DNA of 32,896 nt from Planctomycetaceae bacterium (GTDB taxonomy: Bacteria; Planctomycetota; Planctomycetia; Planctomycetales; Planctomycetaceae): the NCBI GenBank assembly GCA_015485495.1, contig WFTL01000047.1:1-32896 (forward strand), written 5' to 3'. This document shows, piece after piece, positions 9,485-17,072 of the stretch. The number at the start of each line of letters is the position of its first letter. Position 1 is the stretch's first letter. A model generated the notes under the pieces. It saw only the letters and a list, made by a program, of their open reading frames with translations, searched no databases and had not been told where the DNA came from. Made by a program: the position numbers and the translations under genes.

Positions 9485-9861
9485 GTTCCTGCACCTGGTT
9501 GCAGCATCCGGGCAGCGTGGGTGGCGGCAGACTAGCAGTGAGAACCGTTCGTCTCCAGCACTGCCGGCTGCCGTCCCACCGAAATTTGAAGGATCACCGG
9601 CGGGAACCACCACAGACGGCGTTTTTCGCTGAAAACATGCCAGGAATCGGAATCGGACGGATGGGAAGTCCCGGACACAAAACCCGCAGGTGTTTCCGCC
9701 CCTGAGAATGTGCAGATGGGAAATCGGGCGCCTTGTCCGAAATTTCTCCTGTCCTATGATTTCCGCCGGCTTCCGCCGGCAGCAGGTCGGCTGGAAGGCC
9801 GCGGGGCCGCCGCTCGGTCGGCCCTTCCTGCAGACAGTTCAGATACCCGAAGAAACAGAGC
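9485..9861. other. Divergent intergenic region between hisI and cysC
   Basis: These 377 bases carry no gene that I can support. They contain a candidate promoter for cysC (listed separately) and a tandem duplication TTCCGCCGGC at 9761-9780. No histidine leader peptide with a run of His codons was seen before hisI. Confidence 0.5.
9733..9760 (+). promoter_or_regulatory. Candidate sigma-70-type promoter for cysC
   Basis: TTGTCC at 9733-9738 and TATGAT at 9755-9760 are 16 bases apart, matching the -35 and -10 consensus at 4 and 5 of 6 positions. Transcription would start about 95 bases before cysC. Planctomycetal promoters are poorly characterised, so this is a tentative match. Confidence 0.35.
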
Positions 9862-10473
9862 ATGACGGAACAGAAAGCAACGAACGTCACCTGGCATGAA
9901 CACAATGTCACCCGGGAAGAACGCGCCCGGCTCAATGGACACCGCGGCGCCGTGCTGTGGTTCACAGGACTGAGCGGCTGTGGAAAAAGCACGATTGCCA
10001 ACGCCGTGGACCGGATTCTCCACGACCGGGGTGTTCACACGTACGTTCTGGACGGCGACAATATCCGCATGGGACTGAACCGGAACCTGGGGTTCTCTCC
10101 TGAAGACCGGACAGAAAACATTCGCCGCATCGGAGAAGTGGCCAAACTGTTTGCCGATGCTGCCCACATTGTCACAACCGCCTTCATTTCTCCATACCGC
10201 GCTGATCGCGATGCCGTGCGGGCCCTGCTTCCGGAAGGCGAGTTCATTGAGATCTACGTGAATGCCAGCCTGGAAACCTGTGAGAGCCGCGATCCCAAGG
10301 GGCTGTACAAGAAAGCACGTGCCGGAGAAATCAAGGAATTCACGGGCATCAACGCTCCGTACGAAGAACCGGAATCCCCGGAACTGGTGCTGGATTCGGA
10401 CAATCGGGGCGTCGAAGAACTTGCCCAGGAAGTGATTCGTTATCTGGAAGAACACAACATTCTGACAGTGTGA
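9862..10473 (+). CDS. cysC: Adenylylsulfate (APS) kinase
   Basis: CysC phosphorylates APS at the 3' position with ATP to make PAPS, the activated sulfate used for sulfation or for reduction. The 203-residue protein has the usual stand-alone length. The Walker A loop is GLSGCGKS at residues 36-43, preceded by [20 protein letters not shown] follows and binds APS, then [30 protein letters not shown], and [20 protein letters not shown], the mobile lid region; [11 protein letters not shown] closes the domain as in other CysC proteins. It is not fused to a sulfurylase, and no cysD/cysN or sulfotransferase gene is visible next to it. PAPS use cannot be decided here, although planctomycetes are rich in sulfur-ester metabolism. 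A candidate promoter lies about 100 bases upstream. Confidence 0.97.
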   Translation: MTEQKATNVTWHEHNVTREERARLNGHRGAVLWFTGLSGCGKSTIANAVDRILHDRGVHTYVLDGDNIRMGLNRNLGFSPEDRTENIRRIGEVAKLFADAAHIVTTAFISPYRADRDAVRALLPEGEFIEIYVNASLETCESRDPKGLYKKARAGEIKEFTGINAPYEEPESPELVLDSDNRGVEELAQEVIRYLEEHNILTV

Positions 10474-10651
10474 CATCCCGGTTGTCCTGCTCCGGTACTG
10501 CTTCGTGCCGCCTGAATGCGGACACGGGACGTACCAGGAGGCTGCCGGATCCGCTGTCTCAGCCGGAACACATGACCCGCATCCGCGCCGAACGGCCGTC
10601 GCCGTTCATCGGAACCTCTCCCGTTCCGCGGATGCCATGAAAGGATGCAGT

Positions 10652-11599
10652 ATGTCGTCTCTGACTCTTGCCTGTCTGTCGTTTCTGTTCACCGCTGTCA
10701 CAACTGAAACCGATCGGTCTCTGGAGGCCGAGCGGAAGGTCCCGATTTCTGCCGAGACGCCGACATCTGTTTCGGTCGGCTGGGCGGAATCCTTCGAATC
10801 GGCTCGTCAGGCCGCCGCAGAACGTCAGGTTCCGATCCTGATGCACTTCGGCGCCCGCTGGTGCGGTGCCTGCCGGCGGATGGAGTCGCAGGTTCTGAAT
10901 CGGCAGGAGGTGCTCAGTCGTCTGGGAGCCGGATTGATTGCCGTCCGCATCGATGCCGATCAGCACCGCGATCTGATTTCGCAGTATCGCGTGACCACAC
11001 TTCCGACAGACGTCGTGGTACTGCCGGACGGGACGGAAACAGCCCGGTTCGTGGGTGCGGTTTCTCTGAACACGTACATCAGTCGGCTGGAAAAGCTGGC
11101 AGCTTCCGAACAGAACGATACCCGCATTGCCGATGCGTCCGGTGGCGGTACTGAAAACGGGACGGAGGACTCATCGGAAGAAAAGACGCGATCGTGTCTC
11201 ATTGTACGTCGTGACGGAAAGATGGTCGGCCTGGGCGGCTTTTCTCCGGTCGCACTGTCTGAGCAGCACGAATGGCACAAGGGCCAGGAAGAATTTGTTG
11301 TTGAACATCAGGGGGTGGAGTACTTTCTGTGTTCGGAAGACGAGGTGACACGATTCCAGGCTGATCCGGAACGGTATGTCCCGCATCTGCACGGCTGTGA
11401 TCCGGTGGAGCTTCATCTGAGCCGTCAGGCGCGGGCCGGGGCGATCGAATTCGGATCGTTTTATCGCGGTGAAGTCTTTTTCTTCGCCAGTCTGGAAAAT
11501 CGTCAGAGGTTTCTGAAGAATCCTGCATGGTATCTGAAATCCGATGAACAGCCGGATTCGGAATCGGAAGCTGTCGAACTGCTCGACATGATCCGCTGA
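10652..11599 (+). CDS. Secreted thioredoxin-like protein with two C-terminal YHS-like modules
   Basis: The start ATG 10652 has AAAGGA six bases upstream (10640-10645) and gives 315 residues. A short hydrophobic N-terminus (residues 1-17) suggests export. Residues 42-150 form a thioredoxin fold with MHFGARWCGACRRM, the active CxxC being Cys71-Cys74, and the cis-proline segment VTTLPTDVV. After an acidic Gly/Ser/Glu linker (155-180) there are two tandem modules with the YHS-like pattern: GGFSPVALSE to YFLCSEDEVTRFQADPERYV (about 193-243) and GCDPVELHL to FFFASLENRQRFLKNPAWYL (about 247-302). YHS domains often accompany metal handling or electron-transfer proteins. A periplasmic thiol-redox role for a metal or cofactor protein is inferred; no partner is evident beside it. 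Confidence 0.82.
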   Translation: MSSLTLACLSFLFTAVTTETDRSLEAERKVPISAETPTSVSVGWAESFESARQAAAERQVPILMHFGARWCGACRRMESQVLNRQEVLSRLGAGLIAVRIDADQHRDLISQYRVTTLPTDVVVLPDGTETARFVGAVSLNTYISRLEKLAASEQNDTRIADASGGGTENGTEDSSEEKTRSCLIVRRDGKMVGLGGFSPVALSEQHEWHKGQEEFVVEHQGVEYFLCSEDEVTRFQADPERYVPHLHGCDPVELHLSRQARAGAIEFGSFYRGEVFFFASLENRQRFLKNPAWYLKSDEQPDSESEAVELLDMIR

Positions 11600-11605
11600 A
11601 TCCTG

Positions 11606-11622
11606 ACAGCCGCCGGGGCTGT
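11606..11622 (+). terminator. Short hairpin after the thioredoxin-YHS gene
   Basis: ACAGCC (11606-11611) pairs with GGCTGT (11617-11622) around a 5-base loop, seven bases after the stop codon. Only TCC follows rather than a T-run, so termination is possible but not shown. Confidence 0.33.
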
Positions 11623-11782
11623 TCCGCCGTTCCCGGAGCATCAGTCGGTGCCCGGAGGCCGTCTTCTGCGGACGTCTGTCCGGTGAACCACGAGTCGGAC
11701 GGCGGTTTCCGACGTTCCGGCCGGGACTGTTCCGGCAGGCATCGGACAGACAACGCACTGGACACACCGGGAGACGCGCGTG

Positions 11783-12862
11783 ATGCGGCGGCCTGCAGCC
11801 GTCTTTCTGCTGGCAGCACCTGCGGTTCTGATTGTCATGACGCAGGCTGTTTCCTCGGGAGCCGTCCCACCGGCTCCCGATTACTCCGCTCCATCCTCAT
11901 GGGCGGCCCATCCGGATCGGAAGGACATGGCCGACCATGTGCCGACTCAGTCGAATCTCAAAGATCGGCAGTCGACCGCCCGGGCCGACGTGTTCTATGT
12001 CTATCCGACCATGTTTTTCCGTGAGGATCAGTGGAACGCGTCGGTGAACGATGCTTCGCTGAATCGTGAGATCGATCTGGCGTGTGTGCAGTTCCAGGCG
12101 ACGGTATTCAACGGATCGGCCAGGGTTTACGCGCCGCGTTATCGCCAGGCGACTGCCTATGCGTTTCTGGATGATTCCGGAGCCGGACAGCGGGCCGTGG
12201 AACGGGCCTGGAGCGATGTGCGGCGGGCGTTTCGCCATTACCTGAAACATGAGAACGGAAATCGGCCGGTGATTCTGGCCGGCCACAGTCAGGGCAGCAC
12301 GATGATCGTTCGTCTGCTGCAGGAATTCTTCGACGAAAAACCACTGTACGATCGCCTCGTTGTGGCTTACGTCGTCGGAGAATTCGTGGGGGAAGACACG
12401 TTTCGAGCGATTCCGGCCGGCCGCAGTCCGAGCCAGACCGGATGTTTCGTTTCCTGGTGCACAGTGCAGCGAGGAAAAACGCCGCGACTCGTGTGCGGCT
12501 GGAAAAAGTATGGCGGCTTTGCTCCCTTCACCGAGCACACCCGTCGTCCGGTCTGTGTGAACCCGCTCACCTGGACAACGGACGAAACGCGCGCCGATTT
12601 TTCCAAAAATCTCGGGTCCGCTCCCGACACCGGCATTTTCTCTCCGGCTCTGGAAGAACTGCTGCCTGGCCGTGTGGATGCTCAGTGCCGCGACGGCATT
12701 CTCTGGATCGACCCGTCGAAACTGGGGATTTACAAACTGGCCTTCGCTCACGATCAGGGCGACTACCATCCCTCCGACTATGAACTGTTTTACATGAACA
12801 TCCGGCAGAATGTGGCACAGCGTGTCGACGCATTTCTGCAGAACGCGTCGTCCAGGAAGTGA
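11783..12862 (+). CDS. Secreted DUF3089 alpha/beta-hydrolase
   Basis: The 359-residue product begins with a signal peptide (MRRPAAVFLLAAPAVLIVMTQA). The mature part matches the DUF3089 family of alpha/beta-hydrolases: ADVFYVYPTMFF near residue 70, YAPRYRQATAYAF near 117, the nucleophile elbow LAGHSQGST near 168 with Ser as catalytic residue, and a late HPSDYELFYMNIR that would supply the catalytic His. The SWCTVQRGKTP and RRPVCVNPLTW segments are also typical of DUF3089. Substrate is unknown; lipase or esterase-type activity in the periplasm or outside is expected. GGGAG at 11769-11773 serves the ATG at 11783 or the adjacent GTG at 11780. The gene stands alone, converging on the helicase gene with about 130 bases between. 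Confidence 0.85.
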   Translation: MRRPAAVFLLAAPAVLIVMTQAVSSGAVPPAPDYSAPSSWAAHPDRKDMADHVPTQSNLKDRQSTARADVFYVYPTMFFREDQWNASVNDASLNREIDLACVQFQATVFNGSARVYAPRYRQATAYAFLDDSGAGQRAVERAWSDVRRAFRHYLKHENGNRPVILAGHSQGSTMIVRLLQEFFDEKPLYDRLVVAYVVGEFVGEDTFRAIPAGRSPSQTGCFVSWCTVQRGKTPRLVCGWKKYGGFAPFTEHTRRPVCVNPLTWTTDETRADFSKNLGSAPDTGIFSPALEELLPGRVDAQCRDGILWIDPSKLGIYKLAFAHDQGDYHPSDYELFYMNIRQNVAQRVDAFLQNASSRK

Positions 12863-12990
12863 CCGTCTTCAGCATCCGGTGACCACGAATGAAGGATGCG
12901 GCCGGGCGGCCGCTGTCCTGTTTCCCGTTCGGTCGTTCGAAAAACAGTCGGAGCAGGCCCAGGTGCCCTGCTCTTTGACGATTCCGCTTT

Positions 12991-15195
12991 TCACCCGCGG
13001 CGCCGGCAGCGGACGGCGTTCCTGCCCGTGCCCGTTCGCTTCTGTCGGGAACGTCTTTGCCGGAGGCCGGTGGATGCACCGTTCTTCCGACGGGAACGGT
13101 TGCGAAAATCGCCCTGAACACGCTCCTGTTCATCCGTTGCACCGTGGTGATCCGGTCGGAGACACAGTCTGGTGCCACCGATGCAGGCAGCCTGCAGAGA
13201 CTCAATCACTGCATCCGGCAGATCGGCCGGAAGTTCAACGGTGCTCCAGGAGGCGTGGATCCGAATGGCTCCGATGGAACGGGCATCCAGACCCGATGTG
13301 TGAAGAAGGGCCTGAACAATGCTGCCAGGCCGAACGCCCTGCTGTCGCCCGACGGACAGGCGGTATTGTCGTCTGTCCGATTCTGTGACCGGTCTGCGGC
13401 GTCCTTTTTTCCGGCTTCCGAGGCCGGATGCCGATTCGGGCCGCGACGTTCTTTCTGACCGCCGCGGTGGCTGTTGCGGTCCTGCATTGCCGGAACGTTC
13501 CTGACGTCGGGGCAGTTCCGCGGCGAGAAAGGGACGTCCCTGGTGAAGCAGATGGGCCAGAGCTGCTGCTGCTGAGACAGCCGGCAGATCGTGGTCTCTG
13601 GTCAGTTCTTCGATCAGGCGGGAATAGAACTGCAGATCTTCGCCGGCGGCCGTCTGCAGAATCTTTTCACGAAATCGCTGCAGGCGTCCGGCATTCAGTT
13701 CCTCCACCGTGGGAGCGGTCATCATCGTGACCGGCTGTCGGGTGGCCCGTTCGATCTGCTTCAGCCGTCTTTTCTGAGAAGGACGCAGAAAGAGAATGGC
13801 TTCTCCCTGGCGTCCGGCACGGCCCGTTCGTCCCACACGGTGAATGTACGATTCGGAGTCCCGCGGCACATCGTAATTGATCACATGGCTGATGCGCGAC
13901 ACATCCAGACCGCGTGCGGCGACATCGGTGGCCACCAGGATGTCGATGTCGCCGGCAACGAGCTGCCGAATGGTCCGTTCCCGAACGGGCTGCGGAACAT
14001 CGCCGTTCAGAACGACAGCCGCCATGCCGCGACGCCGCAGATTCTCAGCGATGGACACGGTGGCATGCTTCGTTGCGGCGAAGACCACCACGGCATCCGT
14101 GTTTTCGGTTTCCAGCACGCGGGCCAGAACTTCCGGTTTGTCGCGATCGGAAACAACGACTGCCCGCTGCCGGATCGATTCGGCCGTCGCAGTGCGCCGA
14201 CGGATCGTCACGTGCACCGGATCCTGCAGCCACTGTTCGGACATGTGGCGGATTGCCGGCGGGACCGTCGCCGAAAACAGGGCGACCTGCCGTTCTGCCG
14301 GGGCCTGGCGGAGAACAAAAAGGACGTCTTCCAGAAATCCCATGTTGAGCATCTCATCGGCTTCGTCAAGCACCAGCGTGCGCAGGTCCGACAGACGAAG
14401 GGTGCCGCGTTTCAGGTGATCGATGATGCGACCTGGCGTTCCCGTGACGATCTGCACGCCGCGTCGAAACTGACGCTGCTGATCTCCATAGGACCTCCCC
14501 CCGCAGACGGCGGCGACGGAAACACCGTTCCGCTCAGCGCCGTAATCGCGAAACGACGCAGCTACCTGAAGCGCCAGTTCCCGTGTGGGAGTGAGCACAA
14601 GTGTCCGGGGACCACGAGACGCCCCGGGATCGGAAATCGTGTTCGACAGAATCGGCAAAGCAAACGCCGCCGTTTTGCCGCTGCCGGTCTGCGACTGTCC
14701 GAGAATGTCTCGTCCGTTCAGCAGATGAGGAATGATCTGCTGCTGGATTTCCGTCGGCTGACAGTACCCCGCCGCCGCCGCTGCCTGAACGATCTCGTCG
14801 GAAAGACCGAGTGCGGCGAACCCATCACGGCGCTGTTCCGCTCCGCCCGATGCACGCTTCATGGATTCCCGGTCCGGCAATCCATGAAGATCGGATTCAG
14901 AGACGGCACGGGAGGCAGATCCATCATCGGTGGCCCTCCTGTTCTGCTGATCCTGCCGTTCCGACTGTTCGGCTGCAGAATCCAGGAGATCTTCCGAAGG
15001 AGCCTCCTGGCCGGCGGGGGAATGAACGGGCTGTGCGGCATCCGAACGGCGGGCGGACGCGCGAAAATCGCGTGTCTCGAAACCAGCAGTCCCGAATTCT
15101 TCGGAGAGCGTGACGGTTCCCTGCTGAGGCACAGTCACAGGCAGCCGGGCAGACGAACGGGAAACGGACACAGGCGGTCTTTCTGAGTAACACAA
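12991..15195 (-). CDS. deaD: DEAD-box RNA helicase with DbpA-type RNA-binding domain (DeaD/CsdA-like)
   Basis: The protein unwinds or remodels RNA with ATP, probably in ribosome assembly, RNA decay or cold response. The helicase core starts with the Q-motif region near residue 122 (FAALGLSDEIV, GYCQPTEIQQQ), then SQTGSGKT (motif I), PTRELALQ (Ia), DEAD (II), FSATVP (III), ATDVAARGLDV (V) and HRVGRTGRAGR (VI). Residues about 625-700 form a DbpA-type RNA-binding domain (LSVGRQQGVRPGSIVQALL, GAIRIHASWSTVELP), and a basic Arg-rich tail of 35 residues ends the protein. The first 111 residues are acidic and of low complexity. With TTG 15195 the product has 734 residues; ATG 14862, with a weak GGGA before it, would give a 623-residue protein with a normal N-terminus. 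Start is therefore uncertain, function is not. Confidence 0.93.
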   Translation of the reverse strand: MCYSERPPVSVSRSSARLPVTVPQQGTVTLSEEFGTAGFETRDFRASARRSDAAQPVHSPAGQEAPSEDLLDSAAEQSERQDQQNRRATDDGSASRAVSESDLHGLPDRESMKRASGGAEQRRDGFAALGLSDEIVQAAAAAGYCQPTEIQQQIIPHLLNGRDILGQSQTGSGKTAAFALPILSNTISDPGASRGPRTLVLTPTRELALQVAASFRDYGAERNGVSVAAVCGGRSYGDQQRQFRRGVQIVTGTPGRIIDHLKRGTLRLSDLRTLVLDEADEMLNMGFLEDVLFVLRQAPAERQVALFSATVPPAIRHMSEQWLQDPVHVTIRRRTATAESIRQRAVVVSDRDKPEVLARVLETENTDAVVVFAATKHATVSIAENLRRRGMAAVVLNGDVPQPVRERTIRQLVAGDIDILVATDVAARGLDVSRISHVINYDVPRDSESYIHRVGRTGRAGRQGEAILFLRPSQKRRLKQIERATRQPVTMMTAPTVEELNAGRLQRFREKILQTAAGEDLQFYSRLIEELTRDHDLPAVSAAAALAHLLHQGRPFLAAELPRRQERSGNAGPQQPPRRSERTSRPESASGLGSRKKGRRRPVTESDRRQYRLSVGRQQGVRPGSIVQALLHTSGLDARSIGAIRIHASWSTVELPADLPDAVIESLQAACIGGTRLCLRPDHHGATDEQERVQGDFRNRSRRKNGASTGLRQRRSRQKRTGTGRNAVRCRRRG

Positions 15196-15726
15196 GAAGA
15201 CAGGGACGCGGGGAGACAGTGTCCGGCGGCTGTCTGTTCAGGAGGCGACGAGTGTGTCTGCTTCCGATGACCTTCGGCGGGAAACAGAACGGCACGTGCG
15301 TCAGCGGAAATGAAGGACGGAAGGCGATGGCACAGCATTCTCAAAGACTGTCAGCAACGGCGGCCATCGCCGGAGTAACACGGGCACCCGGTTCGGGAAG
15401 GTCCGTTCGCTGAGAAGACGGACCGGAGCGAGACGAGGCAGGACGTCCGACTGCTGTATCAGTCAGCCCGCCCGGTTCTTTGGGGAAGCAATGCTGAAGT
15501 CTCGCGTTCGAAGAGGCGTACCTTACGCGAGATCAGCCGGTCCGCCACAGCAGTTCCGACGATTTCCGAAGATTCTTCCAAACAACGGTGGCCGCTGCGC
15601 GGATGAGTGCGGATGCTGTGCCGGATTTCAGTTGTCCTGATTCGGGAAGCGCCTGAGGAAACTGCCTGGAACAGAACAGGAACACGTCGCACAATGCGGC
15701 CGTCTGTTCGGTAACACTCGAAAGCC
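15196..15726. other. Divergent intergenic region between helicase gene and larB
   Basis: About 530 bases with no gene that I can support. A 7-bp inverted repeat at 15400-15424 lies about 200 bases before the helicase start on the minus strand and could form in a long 5' leader, a feature known for cold-shock helicase mRNAs. GAAAG directly before ATG 15727 may act as the larB ribosome-binding site. Confidence 0.5.
15400..15424 (-). repeat. Inverted repeat in the presumed helicase leader
   Basis: GGTCCGT (15400-15406) is exactly complementary to ACGGACC (15418-15424), loop of 11 bases. Its position upstream of the helicase gene makes an RNA leader hairpin or regulator site possible. There is no T-tract. 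Confidence 0.35.
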
Positions 15727-16524
15727 ATGTCTGATTTTCCTGATCGCCACCGGATTCGTGCGGCTCTGAGCCGGCTGACAGATGACCGGCAGATTCTCGC
15801 TGCGGCCGTGGAGCTGATTGCCGGCTTTCTGACGAACGGCACCGACGCGCAGACAGGACCGGCGGGAGCCGACGTGGATCTGCAGCGCGCCGCACGCTGT
15901 GGGTTTCCGGAGGTCATTTACGGGGAAGGCAAACCGACTGATCTGATTGTGGAGATCCTGCGGAAGCAGGCGGATGCGGGACAGGTCGGTTTCGTCACCC
16001 GGGTCACAGCGGAACAGGCGGCCACGATCGAAAAGGCGTTTCCCGGATGTGTTTACAACGCGACCGCCCGGACGGTGGCTGCGGCGGCCGGCCGGCCGGA
16101 CACGTCCTGCGGACATGTGGCCGTGGTTTCCGCCGGGAGCTGCGACGCGCCGGTGGCTCAGGAAGCTCTGGAAACACTGCGCTGGATGAAGGTTCCCTGC
16201 CGACTGATCGAAGATGTGGGTGTGGCGGGACCGCATCGCCTGCTGCGTCATGTTCCGGCGCTGCAGACCATGGCGGCCGTCGTGGTTGTTGCCGGGATGG
16301 AAGCAGCGCTGCCATCGGTCGTGGGGGGACATGTGAGCTGTCCGGTGATCGGCGTGCCGACATCCGTGGGATACGGGGCATCGCTGGGCGGCATCACAGC
16401 GCTTCTGTCGATGCTCTCGAGCTGTGCCAGCAATGTTCTGACCGTCAACATCGATGGCGGGTTTCGCGGCGGATACACGGCCGGTCTGATCGCTCGCGCG
16501 TGCCATGACCAGGGAGAGTTCTGA
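15727..16524 (+). CDS. larB: Nickel pincer cofactor biosynthesis protein LarB
   Basis: LarB carboxylates and hydrolyses nicotinic acid adenine dinucleotide to pyridinium-3,5-biscarboxylic acid mononucleotide, the first step to the nickel-pincer nucleotide cofactor of lactate racemase. The 265-residue protein ends in the PurE-like catalytic domain: VAVVSAGSCDAPVAQEA near residue 130, VVVAGMEAALPSVVGGHVSCPVIGVPTSVGYGAS near 186-219, and LLSMLSSCASNVLTVNIDGGF, all hallmarks of LarB. The N-terminal part contains DLQRAARCGFPEVIYGEGK, also family-typical. LarC and LarE, needed to finish the cofactor, and larA are not in the window, so they must lie elsewhere or LarB serves another 2-hydroxy-acid epimerase system. 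The vsr gene follows after two bases. Confidence 0.95.
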   Translation: MSDFPDRHRIRAALSRLTDDRQILAAAVELIAGFLTNGTDAQTGPAGADVDLQRAARCGFPEVIYGEGKPTDLIVEILRKQADAGQVGFVTRVTAEQAATIEKAFPGCVYNATARTVAAAAGRPDTSCGHVAVVSAGSCDAPVAQEALETLRWMKVPCRLIEDVGVAGPHRLLRHVPALQTMAAVVVVAGMEAALPSVVGGHVSCPVIGVPTSVGYGASLGGITALLSMLSSCASNVLTVNIDGGFRGGYTAGLIARACHDQGEF

Positions 16525-16526
16525 CC

Positions 16527-16949
16527 ATGGCCGATGTCCATACTCCCGAACAGCGGTCGTACAACATGTCGCGGATTCGGGGACGGGACACGACACCGGA
16601 ACGGATCGTTCGGTCGCTCGTGCACGGCATGGGGTACCGATTTCGTCTGCACCGGCGGGATCTTCCAGGGACGCCGGACCTGGTGTTTCCCGGCCGGCGG
16701 AAGATCATTTTCGTGCATGGGTGCTTCTGGCACATGCACCGCTGTCGATACGGGCGTGTCGTTCCGAAAACGAACGCCGAATTCTGGCAGAACAAACGTC
16801 TGGCCGCGGTGCAGCGGGATCGACGCCACCGCCGGCAGCTCCGGGCAGCCGGCTGGGATGTCCTGACAATCTGGGAATGCTGGACCCGCCAGATCGATGA
16901 GCGGCTGATCGATCGTCTGCAGACATTTCTGGCAGCGGACGGAAAGTGA
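16527..16949 (+). CDS. vsr: Very short patch repair endonuclease
   Basis: Vsr nicks DNA 5' of a T:G mismatch that arises by deamination of 5-methylcytosine, starting very short patch repair. The 140-residue protein aligns almost residue for residue with the E. coli numbering: catalytic Asp51 in GTPDLVFPG, His64 in VHGCFWHMHRC, His69, and zinc ligands Cys66, His71, Cys73 with a late Cys118 in TIWECW. MSRIRGRDTTPE near residue 14 is the mismatch-recognition helix region. ATG 16527 lies two bases after the larB stop, so the two are surely cotranscribed. No C5-cytosine methyltransferase gene, the usual partner, is visible in the window, which is unusual for vsr in many bacteria. Confidence 0.95.
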   Translation: MADVHTPEQRSYNMSRIRGRDTTPERIVRSLVHGMGYRFRLHRRDLPGTPDLVFPGRRKIIFVHGCFWHMHRCRYGRVVPKTNAEFWQNKRLAAVQRDRRHRRQLRAAGWDVLTIWECWTRQIDERLIDRLQTFLAADGK

Positions 16950-16963
16950 GGAACGAATTCGGC

Positions 16964-16988
16964 TGCCGCGGGGTCAACCCCGCAGGCA
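16964..16988 (+). terminator. Intrinsic-type terminator after larB-vsr
   Basis: TGCCGCGGGG (16964-16973) pairs with CCCCGC-A-GGCA (16978-16988) with a TCAA loop and one bulged A. TTCTT follows. It begins 14 bases after the vsr stop and precedes the antiporter gene, so it fits a transcript end. Confidence 0.5.
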
Positions 16989-17072
16989 TTCTTCGCTATC
17001 GTTCGTCCACATGTTTTCCGTCGGCCGGCTCATTCCCGCGGATCCCATCCACTGACAGCAGATGAGAGTTTC

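Noticed and set aside
13591-15186. A 531-codon plus-strand frame opposite the DEAD-box gene
   Set aside because: It is the antisense of a clear helicase gene, with no recognisable domain and with composition typical of antisense reading.
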